Assembly (NCBI GenBank): GCA_036498905.1
Contig: DASYER010000144.1
Location: 1-64,000, forward strand
DNA from: DAIDKA01 sp036498905
Lineage (GTDB): Bacteria > Pseudomonadota > Gammaproteobacteria > Steroidobacterales > Steroidobacteraceae
Length of the DNA stretch: 64,000 nt
Direction of reading: 5' to 3'
The notes under the pieces are model-generated. The model searched no databases, had not been told where the DNA came from, and saw only the letters and a list, made by a program, of their open reading frames with translations. A program made the position numbers and the translations under genes. Positions 44,079-52,703 of the stretch are shown here, piece by piece. Within the stretch, counting starts at the first letter, position 1, and every line of letters starts with the position of its first letter.

Positions 44079-44482
44079 TCCCGCCCCCTGATGCGCCGCA
44101 GCTCGCGTCGTTCATGCTTGTCCGGTCGAGTGTCCGGGCGCGGCGCGAACGCGGTCGCGGTTCGCATGTTTTCCGCAAACTGCGCCCGTCGGGCGATGCT
44201 GCCCGCAGACTCACGGTAGCAGGCGGCGGCCTGCGGTGCCGGTCCGCGACGCAGTGGCAATGCCAGGATTTCACATTCGAAAGGAACCGCGCCGCGGTTG
44301 AAGGTGATCTGATCCCCGATCCGAACCGCTCGTGAGGGTTTGACGCGCTCGGCATTCACATGAACTTTGCCGCCGGTGACCGCGTCGCTGGCGAGAGTGC
44401 GCGACTTGAACAGACGTACGAAGAACAGCCAGCGGTCGATCCGCGTGGGTTCAGCGTCGCTGGCGGCGGATTCCTGGCGCAT
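44075..44482 (-). CDS. hslR: Heat-shock protein Hsp15, S4-domain RNA-binding protein
   Basis: A 135-residue protein. The S4 domain (about 15-75) has RIDRWLFFVRLFKSRTLASDAV and GGKVHVNAERVKPSRAV. The C-terminal tail is very basic. Hsp15 rescues stalled 50S subunits that carry a nascent chain. It sits upstream of the queuosine transporter with four bases overlap. Confidence 0.9.
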   Translation of the reverse strand: MRQESAASDAEPTRIDRWLFFVRLFKSRTLASDAVTGGKVHVNAERVKPSRAVRIGDQITFNRGAVPFECEILALPLRRGPAPQAAACYRESAGSIARRAQFAENMRTATAFAPRPDTRPDKHERRELRRIRGRD

Positions 44483-44519
44483 GGCGGCCAGTATAATCGC
44501 CTAAAGGTTCACACCGGAG

Positions 44520-46385
44520 CTACTGGGCCGTGCAGAAGCAGTAGGCGTACAGGCGGTCTGAACGATTGAAGTGGCTCAGCCGCACCAGCTCGCGGGCCAT
44601 GGGTGTCGATTGCACCAGCGGCGCCAGGCCGCCAACCGGTGCGAGTCCGGTCAGGTCGGCGAGGCCGGTACTGGCCAGCAACTGCACCCCGCGCACCTTG
44701 ATCTGCAGTGCCAGACTTTGTGCCCACGACAGTTCCGGCTGCAGGACCTGCAGTTTGTATTCGGTCAGGTGCGCGCGGGCCGCGGCCGCCTTGATCGCAT
44801 CGTCAAAGGAGCCGAGGTGATCGACGAGTCCATTGGCCTGCGCATCGACGCCGGCCCACACCCGCCCCTGACCGATTTCATCAATCTGGGCCACGCTCTT
44901 GTGACGGCCGCTGCTCACATGCTCGAGAAACTGGCTGTAGCCGTAGTCGACGGTAGCCTGCAGGAGCTTGCGGGTGCCATCGGCCAGCGGCACGGACAGC
45001 GTCGAGAGGTCCTGGCGCAGCTGCCCGGCCAGCGGCGTCGTACCCACCCCATCGACACCGATGCCGACCTTCGCCAGCGCACGGTTGATGTTCGGCAATC
45101 GGGCGAAGATGCCGATCGAACCGGTGATGGTCGTGGGACTGGCCCAGATCTCATCCGCGGGCGCCGAAATATAGTAGCCGCCGGAGGCCGCATAGTTGGC
45201 CATCGACACCACCACCGGCTTGCCCGCCGCACGCAGCGCCAGCATCTCACGATAGATCGCCTCGGAGCCGGTCACGGAGCCGCCGGGACTGTCAACCCGC
45301 AGCACCACGGCGTGAATCTTGCTGTCCAGCCGCGCTTCGCGTAACAGCCTTGCGGTGGAATCCCCGCCGATGCTGCCGGAGGGCTGATTGCCATCGAGGA
45401 TTTCGCCCACGGCCATGATCACGGCCACTCGATTGCGATCAAACCGGCTCAGTCCGGTCCCACCGTGCACCACGCGTACGTAGTCTGCTGCCGAAATCTG
45501 GTGGAAGCCGCCGTCCTCATCCGCACCGGTGATTTCGCTGATCCGATGCGCAACTTCGGTTGCGGACTTGATGCCCGTCACCAGCCGCGCCTTCAGGGCA
45601 ATCTGCGCGCCCGCGCCCTTGGCGGCCTCGGCAACCTGCGGCAGGGTATTGGTGTAGTTCGCAATGGAGCCGGCCGGCAGGCCTCGTGCAGCATCCACCG
45701 CCGTCTGATAACCCGTCCACAGTGCGTTCAGGTAGGCCAGGCTCTCCTGCCGATCCTCCGGCGACATGTCGCTGCGGGTGAAATCTTCGACCGCGCTTTT
45801 GTACTTGCCGACGCGGAAGATATTGATGTCGACATTCAGCTTGTCGATGAGGTCCTTGTAGTACCACCGGTAGCGGCTGTAGCCGTCCACCAGCACATAG
45901 CCCAGAGGATCGACATAGATCTCATCGGCCACCGAGGCCAGGTAGTAGCCGTCGCGGTCGTACGCCTCTCCGTAGGCGATGACTTTCTTGCCCGAAGTCT
46001 TGAACTCGCGGATGGCCTTGGCCAGCTCCGCCATGGTCGGCTGGCCGGCCGCCGCGCTCATCTGGTCGAAGTTCAGGACCAGGACGCGAATGCGCGAGTC
46101 CTTGGCAGCCGCGCGGATCGAGTCAATCAGATCCCACACCAAGGTCTCATCCTGGCCCTGCCCGCGTGCCTGCGCCACGGCGCGTGACAGCGGATCGCCT
46201 GAGAGCTGCTCGACGAGGGTGCCCGCAGGGGCAATCACCAAAGCGGCCTGGTCCGGAACGCGCGGCACCGAGCCACGTAGGGCACCCAGGACGAAAGCGG
46301 CGAGCACCAGCAGCACCAGCAGGTGCAGGAAGCGTCGCAGGAAGTCGAGGCCGCGCCACAGCCCCGACAGGATTGAGCGCAGCAG
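44520..46385 (-). CDS. sppA: Signal peptide peptidase SppA, 67 kDa type
   Basis: A protein of about 621 residues from a proposed CTG start at 46385; the first standard start codon is GTG at 46316 (598 residues), but that would cut the membrane anchor. The upstream frame encodes SGLWRGLDFLRRFLHLL, typical of SppA N-termini, with GAGAAAG (46393-46399) seven bases before the CTG. The two S49 domains carry the catalytic Lys in GKYKSAVEDF and the catalytic Ser in ANYAASGGYYIS. It digests released signal peptides in the inner membrane. It follows rplS and would begin right at that gene's stop. Confidence 0.85.
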   Translation of the reverse strand: MLRSILSGLWRGLDFLRRFLHLLVLLVLAAFVLGALRGSVPRVPDQAALVIAPAGTLVEQLSGDPLSRAVAQARGQGQDETLVWDLIDSIRAAAKDSRIRVLVLNFDQMSAAAGQPTMAELAKAIREFKTSGKKVIAYGEAYDRDGYYLASVADEIYVDPLGYVLVDGYSRYRWYYKDLIDKLNVDINIFRVGKYKSAVEDFTRSDMSPEDRQESLAYLNALWTGYQTAVDAARGLPAGSIANYTNTLPQVAEAAKGAGAQIALKARLVTGIKSATEVAHRISEITGADEDGGFHQISAADYVRVVHGGTGLSRFDRNRVAVIMAVGEILDGNQPSGSIGGDSTARLLREARLDSKIHAVVLRVDSPGGSVTGSEAIYREMLALRAAGKPVVVSMANYAASGGYYISAPADEIWASPTTITGSIGIFARLPNINRALAKVGIGVDGVGTTPLAGQLRQDLSTLSVPLADGTRKLLQATVDYGYSQFLEHVSSGRHKSVAQIDEIGQGRVWAGVDAQANGLVDHLGSFDDAIKAAAARAHLTEYKLQVLQPELSWAQSLALQIKVRGVQLLASTGLADLTGLAPVGGLAPLVQSTPMARELVRLSHFNRSDRLYAYCFCTAQ

Positions 46386-46387
46386 TC

Positions 46388-46732
46388 TCAGACTTTCTCT
46401 TCGATGCGCGCGGCCTTGCCGGACAGATCGCGCAGATAGTAGAGCTTGGCGCGACGGACACTGCCGCGGCGCTTGACGGCCACATCGCTGATCGCCGGGC
46501 TATAGGACTGGAAGACGCGCTCGACGCCCTCGCCGTGCGAAATCTTGCGCACGGTAAACGAGGAGTTCAGGCCACGATTGCTTTTCGCAATGACCACACC
46601 CTCATACGCCTGCACGCGCTCACGGTCGCCTTCGACGACCTTGACCTGCACGACGACGGTGTCACCCGGATTGAATTCCGGCAGCTTCCGCGTCATCTGT
46701 CTTTTTTCAATTTCCTGAACGATCTTGCTCAT
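46388..46732 (-). CDS. rplS: 50S ribosomal protein L19
   Basis: A 114-residue protein, MSKIVQEIEKRQMTRKLPEF to RIEEKV, the standard length. It lies at the subunit interface near bridge B8. The family signature KRRGSVRRAKLYYLRD is present. Its ATG is inside trmD, 26 bases before that gene's end; GGTGAAGG serves as ribosome binding site. It is last in the rpsP-rimM-trmD-rplS operon. Confidence 0.97.
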   Translation of the reverse strand: MSKIVQEIEKRQMTRKLPEFNPGDTVVVQVKVVEGDRERVQAYEGVVIAKSNRGLNSSFTVRKISHGEGVERVFQSYSPAISDVAVKRRGSVRRAKLYYLRDLSGKAARIEEKV

Positions 46733-47498
46733 GGCCTTCACCTTTATCGATTGTCGCCGCCCGCTCACGCGTGGCGAGATACTCATCCAGCATCCTGCTC
46801 GCCTCGGGTGTGAGCCCGTGCGCGAGTATCAGATCGGGCCGACGCTGCCAGGTCCGCACCACCGCCTGGCGCAATCGCCAGCGGCGGATATCGGCATGGT
46901 TCCCCGAAGACAGGACCTCGGGCACGCCCAACCCTTCAAACACTTCCGGTCGCGTGTAGTGCGGCCAGTCCAGCAAGCCCTCGTCAAAGGACTCCTCGAC
47001 GCTGGAGCGCTCGTCACCGAGTGCACCAGGCAGCAGCCGCGCCACCGCATCAATCAACGCGAGCGCCGGCAGTTCTCCGCCGCTCAGCACAAAATCCCCG
47101 ACCGACAGTTCGCGATCGACGCCCAGGGTAAGGATGCGTTCATCGAACCCTTCGTAGCGCCCCGCGATCAGCACCATCCCCGGCAACTTCGCCAGCTCCC
47201 GCACCGTGGCCTGCGTGAGCCTCTCACCCTGCGCCGACAGCGCGATTCGCGGGCTGCCCGCGGGCACTCGCGCCTGCGCCGCACCGATCGCCGCCAGCAT
47301 CGGGCCCGGCTTGAGCACCATGCCAGGGCCACCGCCATACGGCCGGTCATCGACCGTCCGATGCACGTCGGTGGCGTAGCTGCGGGGGTCTTCAGTCCCC
47401 ACCGCCAGCAGTCCGCGCTCGATCGCGCGTCCCAGCACTCCGAACTTCAGCCCGCCGGACACCAGCTCCGCAAACAGCGTGACAACTTCAATCCGCAT
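46707..47498 (-). CDS. trmD: tRNA (guanine-37-N1)-methyltransferase
   Basis: A 263-residue SPOUT-class methyltransferase that makes m1G37, preventing frameshifting. Features are MRIEVVTLFAELV, DDRPYGGGPGMVLKP, GRYEGFDERI and SVGDFVLSGGELPALALIDA, including the trefoil-knot AdoMet site. It overlaps rimM by 11 bases and rplS by 26 bases. Confidence 0.97.
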   Translation of the reverse strand: MRIEVVTLFAELVSGGLKFGVLGRAIERGLLAVGTEDPRSYATDVHRTVDDRPYGGGPGMVLKPGPMLAAIGAAQARVPAGSPRIALSAQGERLTQATVRELAKLPGMVLIAGRYEGFDERILTLGVDRELSVGDFVLSGGELPALALIDAVARLLPGALGDERSSVEESFDEGLLDWPHYTRPEVFEGLGVPEVLSSGNHADIRRWRLRQAVVRTWQRRPDLILAHGLTPEASRMLDEYLATRERAATIDKGEGHEQDRSGN

Positions 47499-47988
47499 CG
47501 GCCGGCCAGTCCACGCTGATCAACCGACCCGCAAGGTCGACCTTGCGCAAATACTGGGGTATCGCCGGAATCCAGTACTCCGTCGCGCCGGCCACCACCA
47601 TCATGGCGGTGGCGGTCCCCTCGACAAAGTGGTCCAGCTTACCCAGCTCAACCCCTTCCAGGTTGCGCACCACGAACCCGATCAGATCGCCCCGGTAGTA
47701 CTCGCTCCTGCCCGTCGGCGGCAGCGCACTCCTGCGCACTTCGATCATCGCGCCGCGCAACAGTGCAGCGGCATCCCGGTCATTCACTCCTTCCAGGCGC
47801 GCGACGACGCCGCGTCCCTGGATCCGCCCCTCCACCAGCCGGTGGCTGGTCTGTGGACCTGCTGCCTGGCGCAGGCCCCACACGGGGTAATCGAGAAGGC
47901 CTTCCGGTGGTTCCGTGAAGGACTGTATATGCATCCAGCCCAGCACGCCGTACGGGCTGCCGATGCGCCCGAGTTCCACCCATTCCAT
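47488..47988 (-). CDS. rimM: Ribosome maturation factor RimM
   Basis: A 166-residue protein that binds S19 and assists 30S head maturation. The N-terminal barrel begins MEWVELGRIGSPYGVLGWMHI, and the C-terminal PRC-barrel has YWIPAIPQYLRKVDL. It stands between rpsP (45 bases upstream) and trmD (11-base overlap) as in the conserved operon. Confidence 0.95.
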   Translation of the reverse strand: MEWVELGRIGSPYGVLGWMHIQSFTEPPEGLLDYPVWGLRQAAGPQTSHRLVEGRIQGRGVVARLEGVNDRDAAALLRGAMIEVRRSALPPTGRSEYYRGDLIGFVVRNLEGVELGKLDHFVEGTATAMMVVAGATEYWIPAIPQYLRKVDLAGRLISVDWPADAD

Positions 47989-48033
47989 ACGCTTGCCGCC
48001 TTCCGGCGGCCCTCGCAGGCCGCTGTCAGCCGA

Positions 48034-48297
48034 TCAGGCCGCCAGGGCCGTCGCCTGCTTGCGGAAGGTCGTCACCAGCTGGCGAACCCGGTCTGACTGC
48101 TGCGCACCCTTGCCGACCCAGTAGTCAATACGGCTAAGGTCAAGCTTGAGCTTTGGCTCACCCTTGCGCGCGATCGGGTTGAAAAACCCGACCTGTTCGA
48201 GACTGGCGCCGCCCTGGCGCTTGCGGCTGTCGGTGACGACAACGTGATAAAAGGGCTGATTCCGCGCGCCACGGCGCGTCAGACGAATCGTTACCAT
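48034..48297 (-). CDS. rpsP: 30S ribosomal protein S16
   Basis: An 87-residue protein beginning MVTIRLTRRGARNQPFYHVVV. The family signature and length are standard. It assists assembly of the 30S platform. The open frame extends 22 codons upstream, but the internal ATG with GGAG at normal spacing is the family start. It heads rpsP-rimM-trmD-rplS. Confidence 0.97.
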   Translation of the reverse strand: MVTIRLTRRGARNQPFYHVVVTDSRKRQGGASLEQVGFFNPIARKGEPKLKLDLSRIDYWVGKGAQQSDRVRQLVTTFRKQATALAA

Positions 48298-48307
48298 TGG
48301 ATCTCCA

Positions 48308-48322
48308 CGGCCCGTCGGGCCG
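48308..48322 (-). promoter_or_regulatory. Hairpin in the rpsP leader
   Basis: CGGCCC and GGGCCG form a six-base-pair stem with a three-base loop directly upstream of the rpsP ribosome binding site. It could affect initiation of the operon or mark the end of upstream transcription. No T-run follows, so it is not a clear terminator. Confidence 0.35.
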
Positions 48323-48427
48323 GTCCTAAAAAAGAGCGCGGATTCTACGCAATGAAGCGCCAATTATCTATTTGTTTTCAAGGTCGTGGCAGCCGCGTTT
48401 TCAGCCCGGGCGCCGCAGGGGCGGCGT

Positions 48428-49789
48428 TCAGGCCCCGGGGAACCCCGGGGGCATGCCGCCCTTGAGGGCGCCGAGCATCCGCCGCAGCTTCCCACCCTTC
48501 ATGCTTTTCATCATCCGCTGCATGTCCATGAACTGCTTGAGCAGCCGGTTCACGTCCTGGACCTGCACCCCGGAACCCTTGGCGATGCGGCGGCGCCGGG
48601 AGCCGTCAATGACGGCCGGCAGGCGCCGTTCCCGGGGGGTCATGGAATTGATGATCGCGATCTGGCGGCGTACTTGGCTGTCCCCTGCGTCCGATGAGAC
48701 GGCCGCCTTCTGGGCGGCGGCACCCGGCAGCTTGTCGAGCAAGGCGCTGACACCGCCCATCTTCTGCAACTGTTCGAGCTGGCTTTTCAGGTCGGACATG
48801 TCGAAGCCCTTGCCCGAGGTCATCTTGCGGGCCAGCCGTTCGGCCTCACCGGCATCGACGTTGCGCTGCACCTGCTCGACCAGCGCCACGACATCGCCCA
48901 TGCCGAGAATGCGCGAGGCCATGCGCTCCGGATCAAATGGCGTCAGGGCATCGGTCTTCTCACCCGTGCCGAGAAATACGATGGGCTGGCCGGTAATGTG
49001 CCGAACCGACAGGGCGGCGCCACCCCGCGAATCGCCATCGGCCTTGGTCAGGATGACGCCGGTCAGGTTCAGGGCGGCACTGAAGGCCTTGGCCGCATTC
49101 ACGGCATCCTGGCCCGCCATCGCATCGACCACGAACAGGCGTTCGGCCGGCGTGACCGCCGCATCGATGTCGCGTACCTCCTCCATCATCGCCTCATCCA
49201 CGTGCAGGCGACCGGCGGTATCGACAATCAGCACATCAAACACGCCGCGGCGCGCCTGATCCAGTGCATCCACGGCGATCTCGCGCGGGGGCCGGGTGGC
49301 CGGGGCGGCAAAGAACTCGGCGCCGACCTGCTGTGCGAGCCGTTCCAGCTGCAGCATGGCCGCCGGACGGCGCACGTCGGTGCTGACCAGCAGCACCCGT
49401 TTGCGCTGCGCTTCGATGAGCCACCTCGCCAGCTTTGCTGCCGTCGTGGTCTTGCCGGCGCCCTGCAGGCCCGCCAGAAGCACCACGATGGGGGGCTGGG
49501 CACGCAGGCTGAAGCCCGCCGCCGCGCCGCCCATCAGCACGACCAGTTCCTTGTGAAGGATGCTGACGAAAACCTGTCCGGGGGTCAGACTCGAGGTGAC
49601 CTCGGTGCCGAGCGCCCGCACTTTCACCTGATCGATGAACTGCTTGATGACCGGAAGGGCGACATCCGCCTCCAGCAGGGCCACGCGCACCTCGCGCAAC
49701 ACTTCGGCCACATTCTCTTCAGTGATGCGGCCACGCCCACGCAGGGCGTCCACGGTGCGGCTGAGCCGCGATGTCAGGCTGTCAAACAT
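48428..49789 (-). CDS. ffh: Signal recognition particle protein Ffh
   Basis: A 453-residue GTPase. It has the N domain, a G domain with LAGLQGAGKTTTAAKLARWL, DTAGRLHVDE and TKADGDSRGGAALS, and a methionine-rich M domain from about 300 with FMDMQRMMKSMKGGKLRRML. With 4.5S RNA (encoded at about 10.8 kb) it targets ribosomes making membrane proteins. It lies upstream of rpsP on the same strand and diverges from the CNNM gene by 17 bases. Confidence 0.97.
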   Translation of the reverse strand: MFDSLTSRLSRTVDALRGRGRITEENVAEVLREVRVALLEADVALPVIKQFIDQVKVRALGTEVTSSLTPGQVFVSILHKELVVLMGGAAAGFSLRAQPPIVVLLAGLQGAGKTTTAAKLARWLIEAQRKRVLLVSTDVRRPAAMLQLERLAQQVGAEFFAAPATRPPREIAVDALDQARRGVFDVLIVDTAGRLHVDEAMMEEVRDIDAAVTPAERLFVVDAMAGQDAVNAAKAFSAALNLTGVILTKADGDSRGGAALSVRHITGQPIVFLGTGEKTDALTPFDPERMASRILGMGDVVALVEQVQRNVDAGEAERLARKMTSGKGFDMSDLKSQLEQLQKMGGVSALLDKLPGAAAQKAAVSSDAGDSQVRRQIAIINSMTPRERRLPAVIDGSRRRRIAKGSGVQVQDVNRLLKQFMDMQRMMKSMKGGKLRRMLGALKGGMPPGFPGA

Positions 49790-49806
49790 TAGGCCATTAT
49801 AGGGGA

Positions 49807-51087
49807 ATGAACGACGCGCGAACGGGTCTGCTGCTGGTGCTGCTGCTGGGCATGCTCATCATCATCGCCTGCTCCTCGGGCACAGAAGTGGCAATGCTGT
49901 CGGTGAACCGCTATCGCCTGCGGCACCGGGCCAAGTCCGGTCAGCGCGCGGCCCGGCTGCTCGAAAAACTCCTGCAGCGCCCCGATGACTGGCTCGGGGT
50001 CAATCTCGTCATTCTGGCGGCGGCGAGCGTCTTTGCCTCGCAGGCCGCCACCATCCTGGCGCTGCGCTCGGGTTGGCATCAGGCGCTGCCGGTCGCCGGC
50101 GCGATCCTCACCATCGTCATGATCGTTTTCGGGGAACTTGCGCCCAAGATTTTTGGCGCCACGTACGCCGAGCGCGTGGCGCTCAGTTCTGCCTACATCT
50201 ACAGCGCACTGGTGGTCATCGCCCGGCCGCTGCTGTGGGTCACGAGCCGCTCAGCCTACGGGGTCCTGCGTCTCTTCGGAGTCGTCCGCTCCCGCAGAGA
50301 CACCGAGTCACTCAGTGCCGATGAGCTGCGCCTGGTGGTGGCAGAGGCAGGTCCCCTGGTGCCGGCGCGGCACCGGCAGATGCTGCTGTCCATCCTGGAC
50401 CTTGGCGGGATCACCGTGAATGACATCATGATTCCGCGCCAGGAGATCACCGGCATCGATGCCACCGCGCAGTGGGAGGACATCCTCGATCAGCTGCGGC
50501 AGACCCTGCACACGCGACTGCCGGTGTACGAGGGCGAACTGGACCAGATCATTGGTGTGCTGCATATGAAGCGCATCGTGCAGGAGCTGGCACGCGAGAG
50601 CCTCACGCGTGAGCGCCTGATTGAAATCGCGCGCAGCCGCGAACCGTACTTCGTTCCCGAGGGTACGGCACTGACGGTGCAGCTGACCAATTTCCAGCGC
50701 AACCAGCGGCGCTTCGCCTTCGTGGTCAATGAATACGGCGACATCGACGGACTGGTGACGCTGGAGGATATCCTCGAGGAAATCGTCGGTGAGTTCACCA
50801 CCGATGCGGCAAGCTTTGCGCACAAGGATGTGCATGTCGAAAAGCCCGGCGTCTTCATCATCAACGCCAGCGCCACGATCCGTGCGTTGAACCGTGCGCT
50901 GCAGTGGCACCTGCCGACCAATGGCCCGAAGACGATCAACGGCCTGCTGGTCGAACAGCTCGAGACGATCCCGCAGGCCGGTACGGCGCTGCGAGTGGGC
51001 AACTATCAGTTCGAAGTGCTGCAGATCGCGGACAATACCATTCGCACCGTGCGCGCTCAGGCCATCGCGAAGCCCAAGCCCGCTTAG
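49807..51087 (+). CDS. CNNM/CorC-family membrane protein (CorB-like)
   Basis: A protein of about 426 residues. The N-terminal DUF21 domain has four hydrophobic segments (about 5-25, 58-78, 85-105 and 118-140) with GTEVAMLSVNRYRL and VFGELAPKI. Then come two CBS domains (MIPRQEITGI and VVNEYGDIDGLVTLEDILEE) and a C-terminal CorC/HlyC domain. The group is linked to magnesium or cobalt export. The ATG at 49807 is chosen because the 12 codons upstream run into the ffh start. Confidence 0.9.
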   Translation: MNDARTGLLLVLLLGMLIIIACSSGTEVAMLSVNRYRLRHRAKSGQRAARLLEKLLQRPDDWLGVNLVILAAASVFASQAATILALRSGWHQALPVAGAILTIVMIVFGELAPKIFGATYAERVALSSAYIYSALVVIARPLLWVTSRSAYGVLRLFGVVRSRRDTESLSADELRLVVAEAGPLVPARHRQMLLSILDLGGITVNDIMIPRQEITGIDATAQWEDILDQLRQTLHTRLPVYEGELDQIIGVLHMKRIVQELARESLTRERLIEIARSREPYFVPEGTALTVQLTNFQRNQRRFAFVVNEYGDIDGLVTLEDILEEIVGEFTTDAASFAHKDVHVEKPGVFIINASATIRALNRALQWHLPTNGPKTINGLLVEQLETIPQAGTALRVGNYQFEVLQIADNTIRTVRAQAIAKPKPA

Positions 51088-52448
51088 GCAAACGCGAGTT
51101 TCACGGCGGCATCCACCCGCGACACGGGGATCACCTCAAGCCCTTCGAGCGGTTTGCGCGGCGCGTTTTCGCGCGCCACGATGACGCGTTCGAAGCCCTG
51201 GCTGCGCGCTTCCTTCAATCGCTCCTCGCCATAAGCCACCGGGCGCACCTCCCCGGTAAGGCCGATCTCGCCGAACACCGCCAGCTGCCGCGGCAGGGCC
51301 CGGTCATTGAGACTGGAGGCCAGCGCCAGCACCACCGGCAGGTCCCAGCCGGTTTCCGAGATCTGCATTCCACCCACGACGTTCACGAACACATCGTGCT
51401 CCTGCAGCGACAGGCCGGTATGCCGGTTCATGACGGCGAGCAGCATTGCGACGCGGTTGGCATCCAGACCCTGGGCAATGCGCCGGGGCGCGCCGAAGCG
51501 CATCCGGTCCACCAAGGCCTGCAGCTCAATCAACAAGGGTCGGCCGCCCTCACGGGTCACCGTCACGATACTGCCCGCGGCAGGCTCCGGGGCACGGGCG
51601 AGAAAGATGGCGCCGGGATTGCGCACTTCGGCAAGACCACTGCCGGTCATCGCAAAGAAGCCCAGCTCGTGGGCCGCGCCGAAGCGGTTCTTGACCGCCC
51701 GTACGATGCGGAAGCGACTGCCGGCTTCGCTCTCAAAATACAGCACCGTATCCACCAGATGCTCGAGCACGCGCGGACCTGCGATCGCCCCTTCCTTGGT
51801 GACATGGCCGATGATGATGACCGCCGTGCCGGTGGCCTTGGCGAAGCGCACCAGCGTTGCCGTGCATTCACGCAGCTGCGACACCGCACCGGCGCTCGCA
51901 CCGACATCCCCCGAGGAGAGCGTCTGGATCGAGTCCACGACCAACAAGCCGGCGCGCTGTGCGCCGGCATGCTCGAGTATGGCCGCCAGGTCATTCTCGG
52001 CCACCAGATTCAAGGTGGGCGCCTGCAGCTGCAGACGCTGCGCGCGCAGGCCGATCTGGGCCACCGACTCCTCGCCGCTTGCATACAGTACCGGGCGGTT
52101 GGCACTCACGGCCGCGGCCGCCTGCAGCAGCAGCGTCGATTTGCCGATACCCGGATCCCCGCCAAGCAGCGTCACCGAGCCGGCCACCAGGCCACCCCCC
52201 AGGGCCCGATCCAGCTCCGACAGGCCCGTGGTCAGGCGCAGGCTGGCCTCGGCGGTCGGTGCGCACAGGGGCTGCGGGACCGCGCCGGTGGCAGTTGCAG
52301 CAGCCTGGCTCGGCCGCTGCCCGCCCCCATCACGGGCCGCATCGCGACGCACCAGAGAATTCCACTCTCCGCAGCTTGGACATTGTCCGACCCACTTCGC
52401 GGTCTGCCCTTCACAGGCGGTGCAAAAGAACGCGATAGTTGGCTTCAT
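51084..52448 (-). CDS. radA: DNA repair protein RadA
   Basis: A 454-residue RecA-like ATPase that promotes branch migration during recombination. The N-terminal zinc finger has Cys9, Cys12, Cys23 and Cys26. Walker A is GDPGIGKST, the RadA-specific motif KNRFG is present, and a Lon-like C-terminal domain follows. It converges with the CNNM gene with a four-base overlap of stops. Confidence 0.96.
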   Translation of the reverse strand: MKPTIAFFCTACEGQTAKWVGQCPSCGEWNSLVRRDAARDGGGQRPSQAAATATGAVPQPLCAPTAEASLRLTTGLSELDRALGGGLVAGSVTLLGGDPGIGKSTLLLQAAAAVSANRPVLYASGEESVAQIGLRAQRLQLQAPTLNLVAENDLAAILEHAGAQRAGLLVVDSIQTLSSGDVGASAGAVSQLRECTATLVRFAKATGTAVIIIGHVTKEGAIAGPRVLEHLVDTVLYFESEAGSRFRIVRAVKNRFGAAHELGFFAMTGSGLAEVRNPGAIFLARAPEPAAGSIVTVTREGGRPLLIELQALVDRMRFGAPRRIAQGLDANRVAMLLAVMNRHTGLSLQEHDVFVNVVGGMQISETGWDLPVVLALASSLNDRALPRQLAVFGEIGLTGEVRPVAYGEERLKEARSQGFERVIVARENAPRKPLEGLEVIPVSRVDAAVKLAFA

Positions 52449-52655
52449 GGCCCCTTAGCGATGCCCCAAGAGCACCGGTTTGTGATCAGACACTCGGACT
52501 ATGTTGCGGACAATGCTAGTTTATGCAACTTCGAGGCGAGCTGCGGTCAGGCTTACGCGTGGCGGCTGCATAAAAGGAACAGGTCTTGTTGAGGTCCCCC
52601 GATTTTCACGGTCTCGCGGTGCGCAAGGCCGCGTGGCTTGGCGCGGCACGCAAAG

Positions 52656-52671
52656 CGTGACTGCCGTCACA
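52656..52671. promoter_or_regulatory. CRP-family-like operator
   Basis: CGTGACTGCCGTCACA matches the TGTGA-N6-TCACA consensus at nine of ten specified bases, and A-rich and T-rich flanks extend the symmetry. It is 32 bases before the start codon of the phosphatase gene. A repressor site would fit that position better than an activator site. The rest of the 255-base gap shows no other convincing element. Confidence 0.45.
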
Positions 52672-52703
52672 CTTTTTCCGCAGCGTCGTGGAGCCGCAGG
52701 TCG

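Noticed and set aside
50904..52592. 562-codon plus-strand frame across radA
   Set aside because: Antisense of radA, with composition rich in Gln, His and Arg; radA carries zinc-finger and Walker motifs.
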